From Shewanella corallii (lineage in GTDB: Bacteria; Pseudomonadota; Gammaproteobacteria; Enterobacterales; Shewanellaceae), in contig NZ_JAKIKT010000007.1 in assembly GCF_023349125.1 (NCBI RefSeq), forward strand, positions 248,001 to 312,000: 64,000 bases of DNA. Reading direction: 5' to 3'. The first letter of the stretch is position 1, and each line of letters opens with the position of its first letter. The notes under the pieces are model-generated. The model saw only the letters and a program-made list of their open reading frames with translations. It was not told the DNA's origin and did no database searches. The position numbers and the translations under genes are program-made. Below are positions 49,982-59,075 of this stretch, piece after piece.

Positions 49982-51373
49982 CTAATACAATCTCAGGGCG
50001 CTGAAGGCTTGCTCAATTAATTCCGGATCTTTGATGCCGGGCATGGACTCAAGACCTGAGTTGAAATCCAGCGCCAGAAATCCTGCGCTATCTGCGTCTC
50101 TGGCATTACCCGCATTCAGGCCGCCTGCCAGCATTGCACTGCTTTTATTTGGCAGGCTCTGTTGCCAGTCAAACTGCTCGCCGCTACCGCCAAAGCCCAA
50201 TTGGCCCTTGCTGTCATATAGCAGGCGATCACAGCTTTGAATAAGTTCATCCGGGCAGTTGCCCACTTCCCCTGAGTCAGTATTGACACTGACTGCTTTC
50301 CAGACTTGTGCAGAGCCTGGCAGCAGCGTTTTAAGCTGGGCGATTTCATAAGGGGTTTCCTGACCGTGCAGCTGCACCGCAGTAAGCCCAAGCTGATTGG
50401 CGTACCCGGCAATCAGCTCTGGGCTCTGGTTTACAAATACGCCAACCAATGCCAGCTTTTGCTCAGCCTGTGCATTGGCGGCTGCAAGTGATTGGGCCTG
50501 CTCCAAGGTGATTTTGCGTTTGGATTTGTCAGCGAAAATCATGCCGCCATAAACTGCGCCTGAGCTGGCAGCGGCCTGCATATCTTCAATTCTGGTCAGG
50601 CCGCAGACTTTGTGCTCGCCACGAATAAGTTTGCGGCAAGCCATATCCAGATCATCTTGAGCCATCAGTGAACTGCCTACCAGGAAGCCAGCTACCAGAG
50701 GACTTAAGCGACGAACATCCTGATGGGTGTAGATGCCGGATTCGCTGATCACCAGGGTGCCCGCCGGAATGCGTGGCGCAAGCTCCTCTGTGGTGGCCAG
50801 ATCTGTGCTCAGATCCCTCAGGTTACGGTTATTGATACCAATAATGCGGGCATCCAGGGCAATGGCGCGCTCAAGCTCCTGTTCATTGCTGACTTCGGTC
50901 AGAATATCAAGACGGTATTTGGCAGCCTCCGCGGCCAGGCTCCTGTACTCCTGGTCATCCAGCACGGAGAGCATCAGTAGGATAGCGTCAGCTCCCTGAT
51001 GGGCAGCCAGTTGCACCTGATAGGGAGAGACAAAGAAGTCTTTGCACAAAATAGGCTGTTGGACTAACTCCCGTACCTGAGGGATATAGGCCATATCTCC
51101 CTGGAAAAATTCTTCGTCGGTCAGCACCGAAATCGCACTGGCGTGACGGCGATAAATGGATGCGATTTGGGCCACATCAAAGTCATCACGAATGAGTCCT
51201 TTGGATGGGCTGGCCTTTTTACACTCCAGAATAAAGCCTGCAGCAGGGGCGGCCAGGGCATCATATAAGCTGCGGTCTGAAATTTTGGGCTCAAGCGCTT
51301 CACCAAAGCGTGCTTTAAGGGCGTCGATATGTGCGGCCTTGGTGTCGACAATTCGGGTCAATACATTGCTCAT
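49982..51373 (-). CDS. trpCF: indole-3-glycerol-phosphate synthase / phosphoribosylanthranilate isomerase fusion
   Basis: Bifunctional 463-residue enzyme. The N-terminal IGPS barrel (1-257) has FILECKKASPSKGLI with catalytic Lys, VLTDEEFFQGD and LVISESGIYTHQDV. The C-terminal PRAI barrel (258-463) has VCGLTRIEDMQAAASSGAVYGGMIF (catalytic Cys) and MLAGGLNAGN. The fusion is usual in gammaproteobacteria. Start overlaps the trpD stop (ATGA), giving translational coupling. Confidence 0.97.
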   Translation of the reverse strand: MSNVLTRIVDTKAAHIDALKARFGEALEPKISDRSLYDALAAPAAGFILECKKASPSKGLIRDDFDVAQIASIYRRHASAISVLTDEEFFQGDMAYIPQVRELVQQPILCKDFFVSPYQVQLAAHQGADAILLMLSVLDDQEYRSLAAEAAKYRLDILTEVSNEQELERAIALDARIIGINNRNLRDLSTDLATTEELAPRIPAGTLVISESGIYTHQDVRRLSPLVAGFLVGSSLMAQDDLDMACRKLIRGEHKVCGLTRIEDMQAAASSGAVYGGMIFADKSKRKITLEQAQSLAAANAQAEQKLALVGVFVNQSPELIAGYANQLGLTAVQLHGQETPYEIAQLKTLLPGSAQVWKAVSVNTDSGEVGNCPDELIQSCDRLLYDSKGQLGFGGSGEQFDWQQSLPNKSSAMLAGGLNAGNARDADSAGFLALDFNSGLESMPGIKDPELIEQAFSALRLY

Positions 51374-52449
51374 GCCTGCTTCTCCTGAGCGATAGTGGCT
51401 TTGGTGTTGTCATCGATGCTGGCTAACTCCTGCAGCAAACTCCAGGCTTTGCCGCTTTCCAGGGTTGCCAGTGCCTGAGCTGTACCGGTTTTTACGCAAG
51501 GGGCCAGACCGCTCAGGTACAGGGCACAACCCGCATTGATGGCCACGGCATTGGTATGAGCCTGCTCGCCATTGCCCTGCAAAATTGCCTGAGTGATAGC
51601 GGCATTCTCTTCCGGCTCTCCACCTTCCAGATCTTTGATTTCAGCGCTTTCAACGCCAAAGTCTGCCGGGGTCAATGTGTATTGATTAAGCTGACCATCT
51701 TTAAGCTCAACCACGGTCGTCTCACCATGCAGGGCGACTTCATCCAGACCGCTGCCATGAACCACCATGGCGCGGCTTACTCCCAGCGCTTTGAGGGTTT
51801 CTGCAATGGGCACCAGCAATTCATCTGTGTACACACCCAGCAGCATATAGTCAGGGCTGGCAGGATTGATCAGTGGTCCCAGAATATTAAACAGGGTGCG
51901 GGTTTTCAGCTCCTGACGCACAGGCACCGCATGCTTGACGCCTGCGTGGTAGTGAGGGGCAAACAGGAAACACAGGCCCAGCTCTTCCAGACATTTGGCT
52001 GCAGTTTCAGGGGACATGGTCAGATCGATACCAAACTTGGCCAGCAGATCCGATGAACCTGACTTACTGGACACACTGCGGTTGCCATGTTTGGCGACCT
52101 TGGCGCCACTGGCGGCTGCAACAAAAGAGGCGGTTGTGGAGATATTGATTGTGTTGTAGCCATCGCCACCTGTGCCTACGATATCGATAATGCCGGACAC
52201 CTCATCGGTTTTTGGAAAAGGCCTGGCGGCGGCGCGCAGGGCGCTGGCGGCCCCGGTTATTTCATCAATGGTTTCGCCGCGCATCTTCAGGGCAATCAAC
52301 ATAGCCGCGATATTGGCCTGGCTCATTTCGCCCTGAATGAGGGAGGCAAACAGTGACTGGCTTTCGGCTTTAGTCAGACTTTGACCCTGGTACAGCTGCT
52401 CCAGCAGGGCTTTTTGTTCGAACAGGCTTTGCTGAGATTGTGCCATCAC
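51370..52449 (-). CDS. trpD: anthranilate phosphoribosyltransferase
   Basis: Transfers phosphoribose from PRPP to anthranilate. The 359-residue protein has DIVGTGGDGYNTINIST (PRPP loop), KHGNRSVSSKSGSSDLLAKFG and HYHAGVKHAVPVRQELKTRTLFNILGPLINPA. It is a separate gene, not fused to trpG as in E. coli. Overlaps trpG (TGATG) and trpCF (ATGA). Confidence 0.97.
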   Translation of the reverse strand: MMAQSQQSLFEQKALLEQLYQGQSLTKAESQSLFASLIQGEMSQANIAAMLIALKMRGETIDEITGAASALRAAARPFPKTDEVSGIIDIVGTGGDGYNTINISTTASFVAAASGAKVAKHGNRSVSSKSGSSDLLAKFGIDLTMSPETAAKCLEELGLCFLFAPHYHAGVKHAVPVRQELKTRTLFNILGPLINPASPDYMLLGVYTDELLVPIAETLKALGVSRAMVVHGSGLDEVALHGETTVVELKDGQLNQYTLTPADFGVESAEIKDLEGGEPEENAAITQAILQGNGEQAHTNAVAINAGCALYLSGLAPCVKTGTAQALATLESGKAWSLLQELASIDDNTKATIAQEKQA

Positions 52450-53048
52450 AGGCCTCCTTTTACTTCTGACTGACTCTTCAGGTAATTGAGTGTTTGCACC
52501 AGCAACTGGCTACCGGCAGTGGTTAAGATGGACTCAGGGTGGAACTGGAAGCCCACTGATGGATGCTGCTGATGACCGATGGCCATAGGCAATTCATCTG
52601 TAGTGGCGATAATCTCCAGACAATCCGGGACCGAGGTCGCCACCAAAGAGTGATAACGGGCTACCGGCAGCGGGGTTGGCAGACCATCAAATAACGGGTT
52701 GCCATTGTGGATGATATTGCTCGCCTTGCCATGAACCACAAATGGTGCACGCCCCACAGTGCCGCCATAATGCTCAACCAGTGCCTGATGGCCCAGACAA
52801 ATCCCCAGAATGGGTAACTTGCCAGCAACTTTATTCAGCAATTGCATCATGCAGCCAGCCTGATGAGGGGCTCCCGGACCGGGAGACAATATCAGGGCGG
52901 TGGGATTGGTCTCTGACAGCAGTTTGTCCGTCAGAAAGTCCACGTCTATATCGTTACGGTAGATCACCACTTCACAGCCAAGGGAACGGAATTGATCGAC
53001 CAGGTTGTAGGTAAAGGAGTCGAAGTTATCCAGCAGATAGAGTTTCAC
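52446..53048 (-). CDS. trpG: anthranilate synthase glutamine amidotransferase component
   Basis: Supplies ammonia from glutamine to TrpE. The 200-residue class I amidotransferase has LLDNFDSFTYNLVDQF, SPGPGAPHQAG, the nucleophile Cys in GICLGHQALVEHYGG and the His-Glu pair in VGFQFHPESIL. Starts with GTG overlapping the trpE stop (GTGA), so translation is coupled to trpE. Confidence 0.96.
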   Translation of the reverse strand: MKLYLLDNFDSFTYNLVDQFRSLGCEVVIYRNDIDVDFLTDKLLSETNPTALILSPGPGAPHQAGCMMQLLNKVAGKLPILGICLGHQALVEHYGGTVGRAPFVVHGKASNIIHNGNPLFDGLPTPLPVARYHSLVATSVPDCLEIIATTDELPMAIGHQQHPSVGFQFHPESILTTAGSQLLVQTLNYLKSQSEVKGGL

Positions 53049-54625
53049 AGGCCACCTCCCTGCTTGATGGCATTGATAACGGCCTGAGCCTTTTGTCTTG
53101 TTTCGTCGGCTTCCAGTTGTGGTACGGAATCAAATACTACGCCGGCACCGGCCTGAATATGCGCCACGCCGTTCGCAACAAATGCGCTGCGAATAACGAT
53201 ACAGGTATCCATATCACCCAGGCCGTTTAAGTAACCTACTGCGCCGCCATAGCTGCCCCGACGCTCACCTTCACACTCACGTACCAACTGAGAGGCTCTG
53301 ACCTTGGGGGCGCCCACAAGTGTGCCCATATTCATGCAGGCCTGATAGGCGTGCAGGGCGTCCAAGTCATCTCTCAGTTCTCCGGTGACCCGGCTTACCA
53401 GATGCATCACATGGGAGTAGCGGTCGACTTTCAAAAGCTCGGCCACTTTGCGGCTGCCGGCGCGAGCAATACGCGCAATATCGTTACGGGCCAAGTCCAC
53501 CAACATCAGATGTTCAGATAGCTCTTTCTTATCTAATCTGAGCTCAAGCTCAATGCGGGAGTCCAAATCGGCATCAATACTGCCGTCGAGTGCTTTGCCA
53601 CGGGGGCGGGTACCGGCAATGGGGTACACCTCAACCTGATTGGACTGTGCTTCATATTTCAGCGCACTTTCCGGCGATGCGCCGAACAGGGTGAAATCTG
53701 GCCCACGGAAATAAAACATATAGGGGCTGGGGTTGCTGGCCCGCAGCGCCCGGTAAGCGCCAAGAGGATTTGGGCAGGGCAGGCTGAAACGGCGTGAAGG
53801 CACTACCTGGAAAATATCACCGGCGACAATGTGCTCTTTTAGTTCATCAACCTTGGAACAGAAATCACTGTCGCTGATATTCACGCTCAGTTCGGCTGTG
53901 ACGGGATAGATTTCCTCGGCCGGGCAATGGGCTTTGGCTTTGTCGATAAGGTTGGCGGTGCGATTGGCCAGCTTACCGAGGACCAGATCGTCACGGGTGA
54001 AAGCATGGGTAATCAGTTCAGCAGACGCTTGTTGATGGTCAATCAGCAGCAGGGTTTCAGCAAGGTAGAAGAGGTAATCAGGACAGTGGTTGGCGCCATT
54101 GGCAGTGGCAGGTAGGGGTTCGACCGTATCTATCAGGTCATAGGCCAGCACGCCGCCGAGGAAGAGATCTTCAAAGGCATCCACGCCGCCTATCTCTTTG
54201 ACCAGCATCCGCAGCCCTTCCAGTGGCGAACAGGCTTTTAAGCGGGAGTCTTCATCCATGACGCCGGTTGGCCGCACCAAAGTCACTGTCAGTGTGTCAC
54301 CGTTTTCGCTCTTGCTCGAGCCCGGGAACTGCTCAGTGTTGAAGTAAGCGGCTATGGGGGCGAACAGGGCGCGGCCATTGCCACTTAAGGCGGTGAAGGT
54401 TAAGCGGTAGCCATCGGCGCGGATCATCAGAGCCGCATCTGTCATCACCAGGCTTTTTAAATGATCCTTGGTGTCGATTTCGGCAGATTCCAGCAGCAGG
54501 GTGTTGGCGCTGTCATTGCACAAATGCTGGTATAGACTCAGCGGATCACTGTGATAGCTGATCGCCTGCTTTTGGGTAAAAACGTCGGGAAATGTAGGGA
54601 GTCCCGTATTTTCTGTGTTTTTCAT
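53045..54625 (-). CDS. trpE: anthranilate synthase component I
   Basis: Converts chorismate with ammonia to anthranilate. The 526-residue protein has the tryptophan feedback-site motif LLES near residue 45. The chorismate-binding half has IFQVVPSRRFSLP, PIAGTRPRGKALDG, HLMLVDLARNDIARI and TLVGAPKVRASQLV. ATG at 54625 follows AGGATAGACAG; the open frame continues upstream through the attenuator terminator and is not coding. It is the first structural gene after trpL. Confidence 0.96.
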   Translation of the reverse strand: MKNTENTGLPTFPDVFTQKQAISYHSDPLSLYQHLCNDSANTLLLESAEIDTKDHLKSLVMTDAALMIRADGYRLTFTALSGNGRALFAPIAAYFNTEQFPGSSKSENGDTLTVTLVRPTGVMDEDSRLKACSPLEGLRMLVKEIGGVDAFEDLFLGGVLAYDLIDTVEPLPATANGANHCPDYLFYLAETLLLIDHQQASAELITHAFTRDDLVLGKLANRTANLIDKAKAHCPAEEIYPVTAELSVNISDSDFCSKVDELKEHIVAGDIFQVVPSRRFSLPCPNPLGAYRALRASNPSPYMFYFRGPDFTLFGASPESALKYEAQSNQVEVYPIAGTRPRGKALDGSIDADLDSRIELELRLDKKELSEHLMLVDLARNDIARIARAGSRKVAELLKVDRYSHVMHLVSRVTGELRDDLDALHAYQACMNMGTLVGAPKVRASQLVRECEGERRGSYGGAVGYLNGLGDMDTCIVIRSAFVANGVAHIQAGAGVVFDSVPQLEADETRQKAQAVINAIKQGGGL

Positions 54626-54711
54626 CTGTCTATCCTGTTTTCGCCAGTCTTGCTGACCTTTTGACCTGCTGCCTTGCGGGTCTTTTTGTAGATGCAGATT
54701 TAACTCAGATA

Positions 54712-54741
54712 CAAAAAAGGCCCGCATTGTGCGGGCCTTTT
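54712..54741 (-). terminator. trp operon attenuator (3:4 terminator hairpin)
   Basis: On the - strand GGCCCGC-ACAAT-GCGGGCC is followed by TTTTTTG. The 5' arm and loop (GCACAAT, 54732-54726) can instead pair with GTTGTGC (54778-54772) to form an antiterminator. Confidence 0.93.
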
Positions 54742-54781
54742 GTCGAATTCTGTCTCAGTTAAATGAGTGCAGCACAACACA

Positions 54782-54844
54782 CTACCCGCAAGTTGGATAG
54801 TGCCACCACCAGTTATTGTTAACGATGAAAGTATGCTTGTTCAT
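54782..54844 (-). CDS. trpL: trp operon leader peptide
   Basis: A 20-codon frame starting MNKHTF, with three consecutive Trp codons at 12-14 (NNNWWWHYPTCG). Directly after the Trp codons CACTATCC (54802-54795) pairs with GGGTAGTG (54787-54780, spanning the stop) to give the 1:2 hairpin. GTTGTGC just beyond is the antiterminator arm. Ribosome stalling at uncharged Trp-tRNA would break 1:2 and prevent the terminator at 54712-54741. This is a textbook attenuator layout. Confidence 0.93.
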   Translation of the reverse strand: MNKHTFIVNNNWWWHYPTCG

Positions 54845-55140
54845 TTAACGTGTCATCTCTGTTGTCTATGCCCTATAGAAAAACCAATCGTGGAAACTTT
54901 GTCAATTGAATAATGCTCATTTTTAACGATAACTGCTTTTTTCTTCGGCAAAGTGGGATTTTGGCAAGCTTTGCCTGTAAAACAGACCTGATATTTACCA
55001 TCTGAACTCTGAGTATCTGCTACCGCAATTACACTGCGACCCCGATATTTGTGCAGTCTAGCTGTGACCGGCTTTAGTGAGTTTGCCTGACATTAGCTAA
55101 GTTCGCGCTTTTCCTGAAAGAAAAGAGTACAATTGCCACC
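54845..55140. promoter_or_regulatory. divergent promoter region of trp operon and yciV
   Basis: For the trp side, TTGACA (complement of 54900-54905) is a good -35; the -10 is unclear (TTTTCT at 17 bp, TATAGG at 22 bp). No site matching the CTAG-containing TrpR operator was seen. The yciV promoter must also lie here. Confidence 0.5.
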
Positions 55141-56001
55141 ATGACAACAGATACCTTACTGGCTGATTTACACAGCCATACCACAGCATCCGATGGCCGT
55201 CTGGCTCCAGCGGACCTGGTTGCCCGTGCGATTGAGCAGGGCGTGCAAATGCTGGCAATTACCGATCACGATACCGTTGACGGCTTGGGTGAAGCTCACC
55301 AATACAATAATGCCCAAAGTGAGCCTCTTAATTTGATTAATGGCGTTGAAGTGTCCACCCGTTGGAATCACTTCGATATCCACGTAGTGGGACTGAATGT
55401 CGATATTCACCATCAGCCACTGCTGGATTTTCTGGAAAATCAACGGAGCTTGAGAGAAGAACGTGCCCGTGAGATAGGTGTGCGGTTAGCCAAAGCTGGC
55501 ATTGAAGGCGCCTATGAGGGGGCTAAATCACTGGCTGGGGATGCCGCCATCAGTCGTGGTCACTTTGCCCGTTTTTTGGTGGAGCATGGTCATGCACCTG
55601 ACTCCATGGCGGTATTCAAGCGCTTCCTTGCCCGGGGAAAAACCGGCTACGTACCCAATAACTGGGCGGATATTCCCACAGCGATCGAGATAATACATGA
55701 CGCTGGCGGCGTTGCTGTGATGGCTCATCCAAGTGCCTATAAACTCTCGGCGAAATGGCTTAAACGCTTGCTGAGAGAATTTAAAGAAGCCGGTGGCGAT
55801 GCCATGGAAGTGGTCATGGGACAGCAGACATTGGATGACAGAACCAATCTGGCAGCTCTCAGTATTCAAAAGGGATTGCTGGCCTCTGTGGGCAGCGACT
55901 TTCATTTCCCCGGCCGATGGATCGAGCTGGGCAAAAACTTGTACCGGCCTCAGGGACTCTCCTGGGTCTGGGAATCAGAAAAATGGGAAACCAGATCATG
56001 A
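55141..56001 (+). CDS. rnm: PHP-domain phosphoesterase / 5'-3' exoribonuclease (YciV, RNase AM)
   Basis: A 286-residue metal-dependent phosphoesterase of the YciV/TrpH family, in E. coli a 5'-3' exonuclease that matures rRNA 5' ends (RNase AM). Metal motifs: DLHSHTTASDG (9-19), ITDHDTVDG and EVSTRWNHFDIHVVGL, with a later AHPSAYK and GSDFHFPG. Diverges from trpL, as in E. coli, and overlaps the next gene by four bases (ATGA). Confidence 0.94.
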   Translation: MTTDTLLADLHSHTTASDGRLAPADLVARAIEQGVQMLAITDHDTVDGLGEAHQYNNAQSEPLNLINGVEVSTRWNHFDIHVVGLNVDIHHQPLLDFLENQRSLREERAREIGVRLAKAGIEGAYEGAKSLAGDAAISRGHFARFLVEHGHAPDSMAVFKRFLARGKTGYVPNNWADIPTAIEIIHDAGGVAVMAHPSAYKLSAKWLKRLLREFKEAGGDAMEVVMGQQTLDDRTNLAALSIQKGLLASVGSDFHFPGRWIELGKNLYRPQGLSWVWESEKWETRS

Positions 56002-56618
56002 GTCAGTTTTTCTATGTACATGAGGTCAATCCTCAGGCCCGTTTGATTAGCCAAACGGTGAATATTCTTCAAAGCGGTGGTGTTATTGTTTATCCAACTG
56101 ACTCGGGTTATGCCCTGGGCTGCATGATTGGCGATAAAGGTGCGATGGAACGTATTGCCCGTATTCGTAATATCAAGCATGACCACAACTTTACCCTGAT
56201 GTGTCAGGATCTGTCCGAGCTCTCCAATTACGCCCGGGTCGACAACCAGGCGTTTCGCTTGCTTAAACACTGCACCCCGGGGCCTTACACCTTTATCTTT
56301 AAAGGCACCAAGGAAGTTCCCAAGCGCCTGCTTAACGATAAGCGCAAAACTATCGGTATTCGTGTGCCGGACAATGTGATTGCCCGTGAACTGCTGGAGG
56401 CCTTGGGTGAGCCAATGCTGTCCACCAGTTTGATTATGCCGGGTCAGGATTTTACCGAGTCAGATCCTGAGGCAATTCGCGATATGCTGGAGCATCAGGT
56501 CGATGCGATTGTGCATGGCGGTTATTTGGGTGAGAACCCAACGACCGTGGTGGATCTGTCTGAAGGCGAAGTGGAGATTATCCGTGAAGGCGCTGGAGAT
56601 CTGACCCCATTTCTTTAA
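55998..56618 (+). CDS. yciO: YciO/Sua5-family protein (threonylcarbamoyl-AMP synthase-like)
   Basis: A 206-residue YrdC-fold protein. Blocks: GGVIVYPTDSGYALGCMIGDKGAMERI and NFTLMCQDLSELSNYARVD, then PGPYTFIFKGTKEVPKRL, IGIRVPDN and TSLIMPG. YciO rather than TsaC by length and neighbours. ATG at 55998 overlaps the yciV stop; a longer frame would read through yciV. Confidence 0.92.
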   Translation: MSQFFYVHEVNPQARLISQTVNILQSGGVIVYPTDSGYALGCMIGDKGAMERIARIRNIKHDHNFTLMCQDLSELSNYARVDNQAFRLLKHCTPGPYTFIFKGTKEVPKRLLNDKRKTIGIRVPDNVIARELLEALGEPMLSTSLIMPGQDFTESDPEAIRDMLEHQVDAIVHGGYLGENPTTVVDLSEGEVEIIREGAGDLTPFL

Positions 56619-56688
56619 GTTCAGATAGCAGGTATAATCGCGCGTTTGGCGATAAAACGCCTGATTGCGGGTTAACTTTGGAGAGCTC

Positions 56689-57477
56689 ATGCAGAGCGTA
56701 CAACAAGTCTTACCATTAGCTGTTGTTCGCGGCGAGCCAATATCCGAGCTGCCCGCAGACCTGTTTATTCCTCCGGAGGCGCTAGAAGTTTTCCTGGAAG
56801 CCTTCGAAGGACCGCTGGATCTCTTGCTTTACCTGATCCGCAAGCAAAAACTGGATGTGGTGGATTTGCCACTGCAACAGATTGCGGCTCAGTACCTGGA
56901 ATATATCACCTTGCTGACCGACGCCAGAGTAGAGCTGGCGGCGGACTATCTGGTGATGGCGGCGACGTTGGCGGAGATTAAATCCCGTTTGTTGCTGCCC
57001 AAAATGGTCACAGAAGATGATGAGGAGCTGGACCCAAGAGCCCAGCTGATTAAGCAGCTGAAAGCCTATGAGGTGATTAAGTATGCCTCTGAATCTCTGG
57101 ATGCTCTGCCACGAATGGAGCGGGACCTGTTTCAGGCCAACGCCAAGGTAGGGCCAGGGGTAAAACCCGAAATATTGCCGCCGGACGTGACGCTGGCTGA
57201 ACTGGCCAGAGCCTTTGCCGGAGTGCTTAAACGCATTGAGCATACCGCCCATCATGAGGTGAAACGGGAAAACCTCTCCACCCGTGAGCGGATGAGCCAG
57301 ATTCTGGCGATGTTGGATGGCGAGAATTTTATCCCTTTTTCGTCGCTGTTTAAGGCGCAAGAGGGCAGAGCTGGTGCCGTGGTGACCTTTCTGGCACTGA
57401 TGGAGCTGGTTAAAGAGTTGCTGGTGGAGCTTTACCAGCGCGAACCTCTGGCTATGATTTATGTAAAGGCGCGCTGA
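56689..57477 (+). CDS. scpA: segregation and condensation protein A
   Basis: Kleisin subunit of a SMC-ScpAB-type condensin, acting in chromosome compaction and segregation. The 262-residue protein has FEGPLDLLLYLIRKQKLDVVDLPLQQIAAQYLEY (about 37-70), a long helical linker and a C-terminal winged helix (VVTFLALMELVKELLVELYQ). TTTGGAGAG precedes ATG 56689. Its stop overlaps the start of scpB (TGATG). The partner SMC is not in the window. Confidence 0.95.
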   Translation: MQSVQQVLPLAVVRGEPISELPADLFIPPEALEVFLEAFEGPLDLLLYLIRKQKLDVVDLPLQQIAAQYLEYITLLTDARVELAADYLVMAATLAEIKSRLLLPKMVTEDDEELDPRAQLIKQLKAYEVIKYASESLDALPRMERDLFQANAKVGPGVKPEILPPDVTLAELARAFAGVLKRIEHTAHHEVKRENLSTRERMSQILAMLDGENFIPFSSLFKAQEGRAGAVVTFLALMELVKELLVELYQREPLAMIYVKAR

Positions 57478-58070
57478 TGCAGATTAATGCCGAGCAGCTG
57501 AAGCAACTGATTGAAGCCTGTTTGTTTGTGCAGGCCAAACCTATCACCCTCAAGGAACTGAGGGAAACTGTACTGGCACCTTTCAGTGTGTCCAGAGAGC
57601 GTATCCGGGCCGCAGTAGAAGAGCTGCAGCAGGATTATCTTCCCCGTGGTGTGCAACTGGTGAAAGTCGCCGGTGGCTACCGATTCCAGAGCCGGGAAGA
57701 GCTCAGTCCTTACCTGCAGGTACTTTGGCAGGAAAAGGCGCCTAAATATTCAAGGGCGACACTGGAGACACTGGCTGTGATTGCCTACCGACAACCTGTG
57801 ACCCGCGGAGATATTGAGCAGGTTCGCGGCGTCGCCGTAGGCAGCCATACCATCAAGGTGCTCTCTGAACGGAATTGGATCCGTGTTGTGGGCCATAAAG
57901 AGGTCGCGGGCAGACCCGTTCTCTATGCCACCACCACGGAATTTTTATCATACTTTGGCCTGGATACCCTGGCGGATTTGCCCCCGCTGACTGATCCTGA
58001 GTCATTGGCTGCCCTGTTTTCCAACCGGGAGCAGGCAGCAGAGCAGTTAGAAGAGTCTACTAATGAGTGA
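57477..58070 (+). CDS. scpB: segregation and condensation protein B
   Basis: A 197-residue double winged-helix protein that binds ScpA as a dimer. Family blocks: LKQLIEACLFVQAKPITLKEL, GVQLVKVAGGYRFQSR, TLETLAVIAYRQPVTRGDIEQVRGV and GRPVLYATTTEFLSYFGL. Overlaps both scpA and rluB, so three genes are translationally coupled. Confidence 0.95.
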   Translation: MQINAEQLKQLIEACLFVQAKPITLKELRETVLAPFSVSRERIRAAVEELQQDYLPRGVQLVKVAGGYRFQSREELSPYLQVLWQEKAPKYSRATLETLAVIAYRQPVTRGDIEQVRGVAVGSHTIKVLSERNWIRVVGHKEVAGRPVLYATTTEFLSYFGLDTLADLPPLTDPESLAALFSNREQAAEQLEESTNE

Positions 58071-58941
58071 AAAATTGCAGAAAGTCTTGGCCCGCGCAGG
58101 CCATGGCTCCCGTCGTGAGATGGAGGCATGGATTGCTGCAGGACGAGTTAGTGTTGACGGACAAATCGCAAATTTGGGTGACCGTATCGAGGCAGACGCC
58201 AAGGTACGTATCGATGGTCGTGCAGTTTCTCTGAAGTCTGCCGACGACATCGTGTGTCGTGTATTGGCTTACCACAAGCCTGAAGGTGAAATCTGTTCCC
58301 GTAAAGATCCAGAAGGTCGTCCTACCGTATTCGACCGCCTGCCCAAGGTGCGTGATGCACGCTGGGTGGCTGTAGGTCGTCTGGATATCAACACCTCAGG
58401 TTTGTTGCTGTTTACCTCTGACGGTGAACTGGCCAACCGTTTGATGCACCCATCCAACGAAGTTGAGCGTGAATACGCAGTACGTACCTTTGGTGAAGTC
58501 ACTGAAGCGGCCGTGCAGCGTTTGCGCGGTGGCGTGATGCTGGAAGATGGCCCGGCCCAGTTTGATTACATCAAGGCTGCCGGTGGTGAAGGTATCAACC
58601 AGTGGTGGCACGTAGGCCTGCGTGAAGGTCGTAACCGTGAAGTGCGTCGCCTGTGGGAATCTCAGGAGATCCAGGTCAGCCGTCTTATCCGTGTTCGCTA
58701 CGGTATGATTGAGCTGCCAACCACACTGCCTCGCGGCGGTTGGATGGAGCTGCCACTGGAGCAGGTAAACTATCTGCGTCAGTTGGCGGGTATGGATCCT
58801 GAAACCCGTACTTTGCTGGGCGCTGACAAGCACAGTGTTGCCCGTGCCAAGGTACGCAGTGCCAAGATTAAGCGTGCGGTACGCAAGCACAAAACTACAA
58901 CCGGTAAGCCACGTCAAAAACCAAGTCGCCAGCGCAGCTAA
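58063..58941 (+). CDS. rluB: 23S rRNA pseudouridine(2605) synthase
   Basis: Isomerises U2605 of 23S rRNA. The 292-residue protein has an N-terminal S4 domain (LQKVLARAGHGSRREMEAWI) and catalytic Asp108 in GRLDINTSGLLLFT. The RluB/RluE-type substrate loop is GLREGRNREVRRLWES. A strongly basic C-terminal tail (RSAKIKRAVRKHK) is usual for RluB. Overlaps scpB by eight bases. Confidence 0.95.
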   Translation: MSEKLQKVLARAGHGSRREMEAWIAAGRVSVDGQIANLGDRIEADAKVRIDGRAVSLKSADDIVCRVLAYHKPEGEICSRKDPEGRPTVFDRLPKVRDARWVAVGRLDINTSGLLLFTSDGELANRLMHPSNEVEREYAVRTFGEVTEAAVQRLRGGVMLEDGPAQFDYIKAAGGEGINQWWHVGLREGRNREVRRLWESQEIQVSRLIRVRYGMIELPTTLPRGGWMELPLEQVNYLRQLAGMDPETRTLLGADKHSVARAKVRSAKIKRAVRKHKTTTGKPRQKPSRQRS

Positions 58942-58981
58942 TCTCCGCTGACGATAAGCTTAAGGCTTTATCCTGTTGATT

Positions 58982-59007
58982 AAAAAGGTCGCATTTGCGG
59001 CCTTTTT
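58982..59007 (+). terminator. terminator after rluB
   Basis: AAAAAGGTCGC / GCGGCCTTTTT, 11-bp stem with one G-U, loop ATTT. Confidence 0.9.
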
Positions 59008-59075
59008 GTTTTTCAGACAGACTGATAATAGGAGCCGAAGCTATTTGAGCGTCCAAATGTCTGCCAGGGATGAAT

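Noticed and set aside
54626..54727. Upstream extension of trpE
   Set aside because: It would translate through the attenuator terminator tail; the ATG at 54625 has a ribosome site and fits the family.
54845..54950. TrpR operator upstream of trpL
   Set aside because: No CTAG-centred palindrome could be found in the promoter region.
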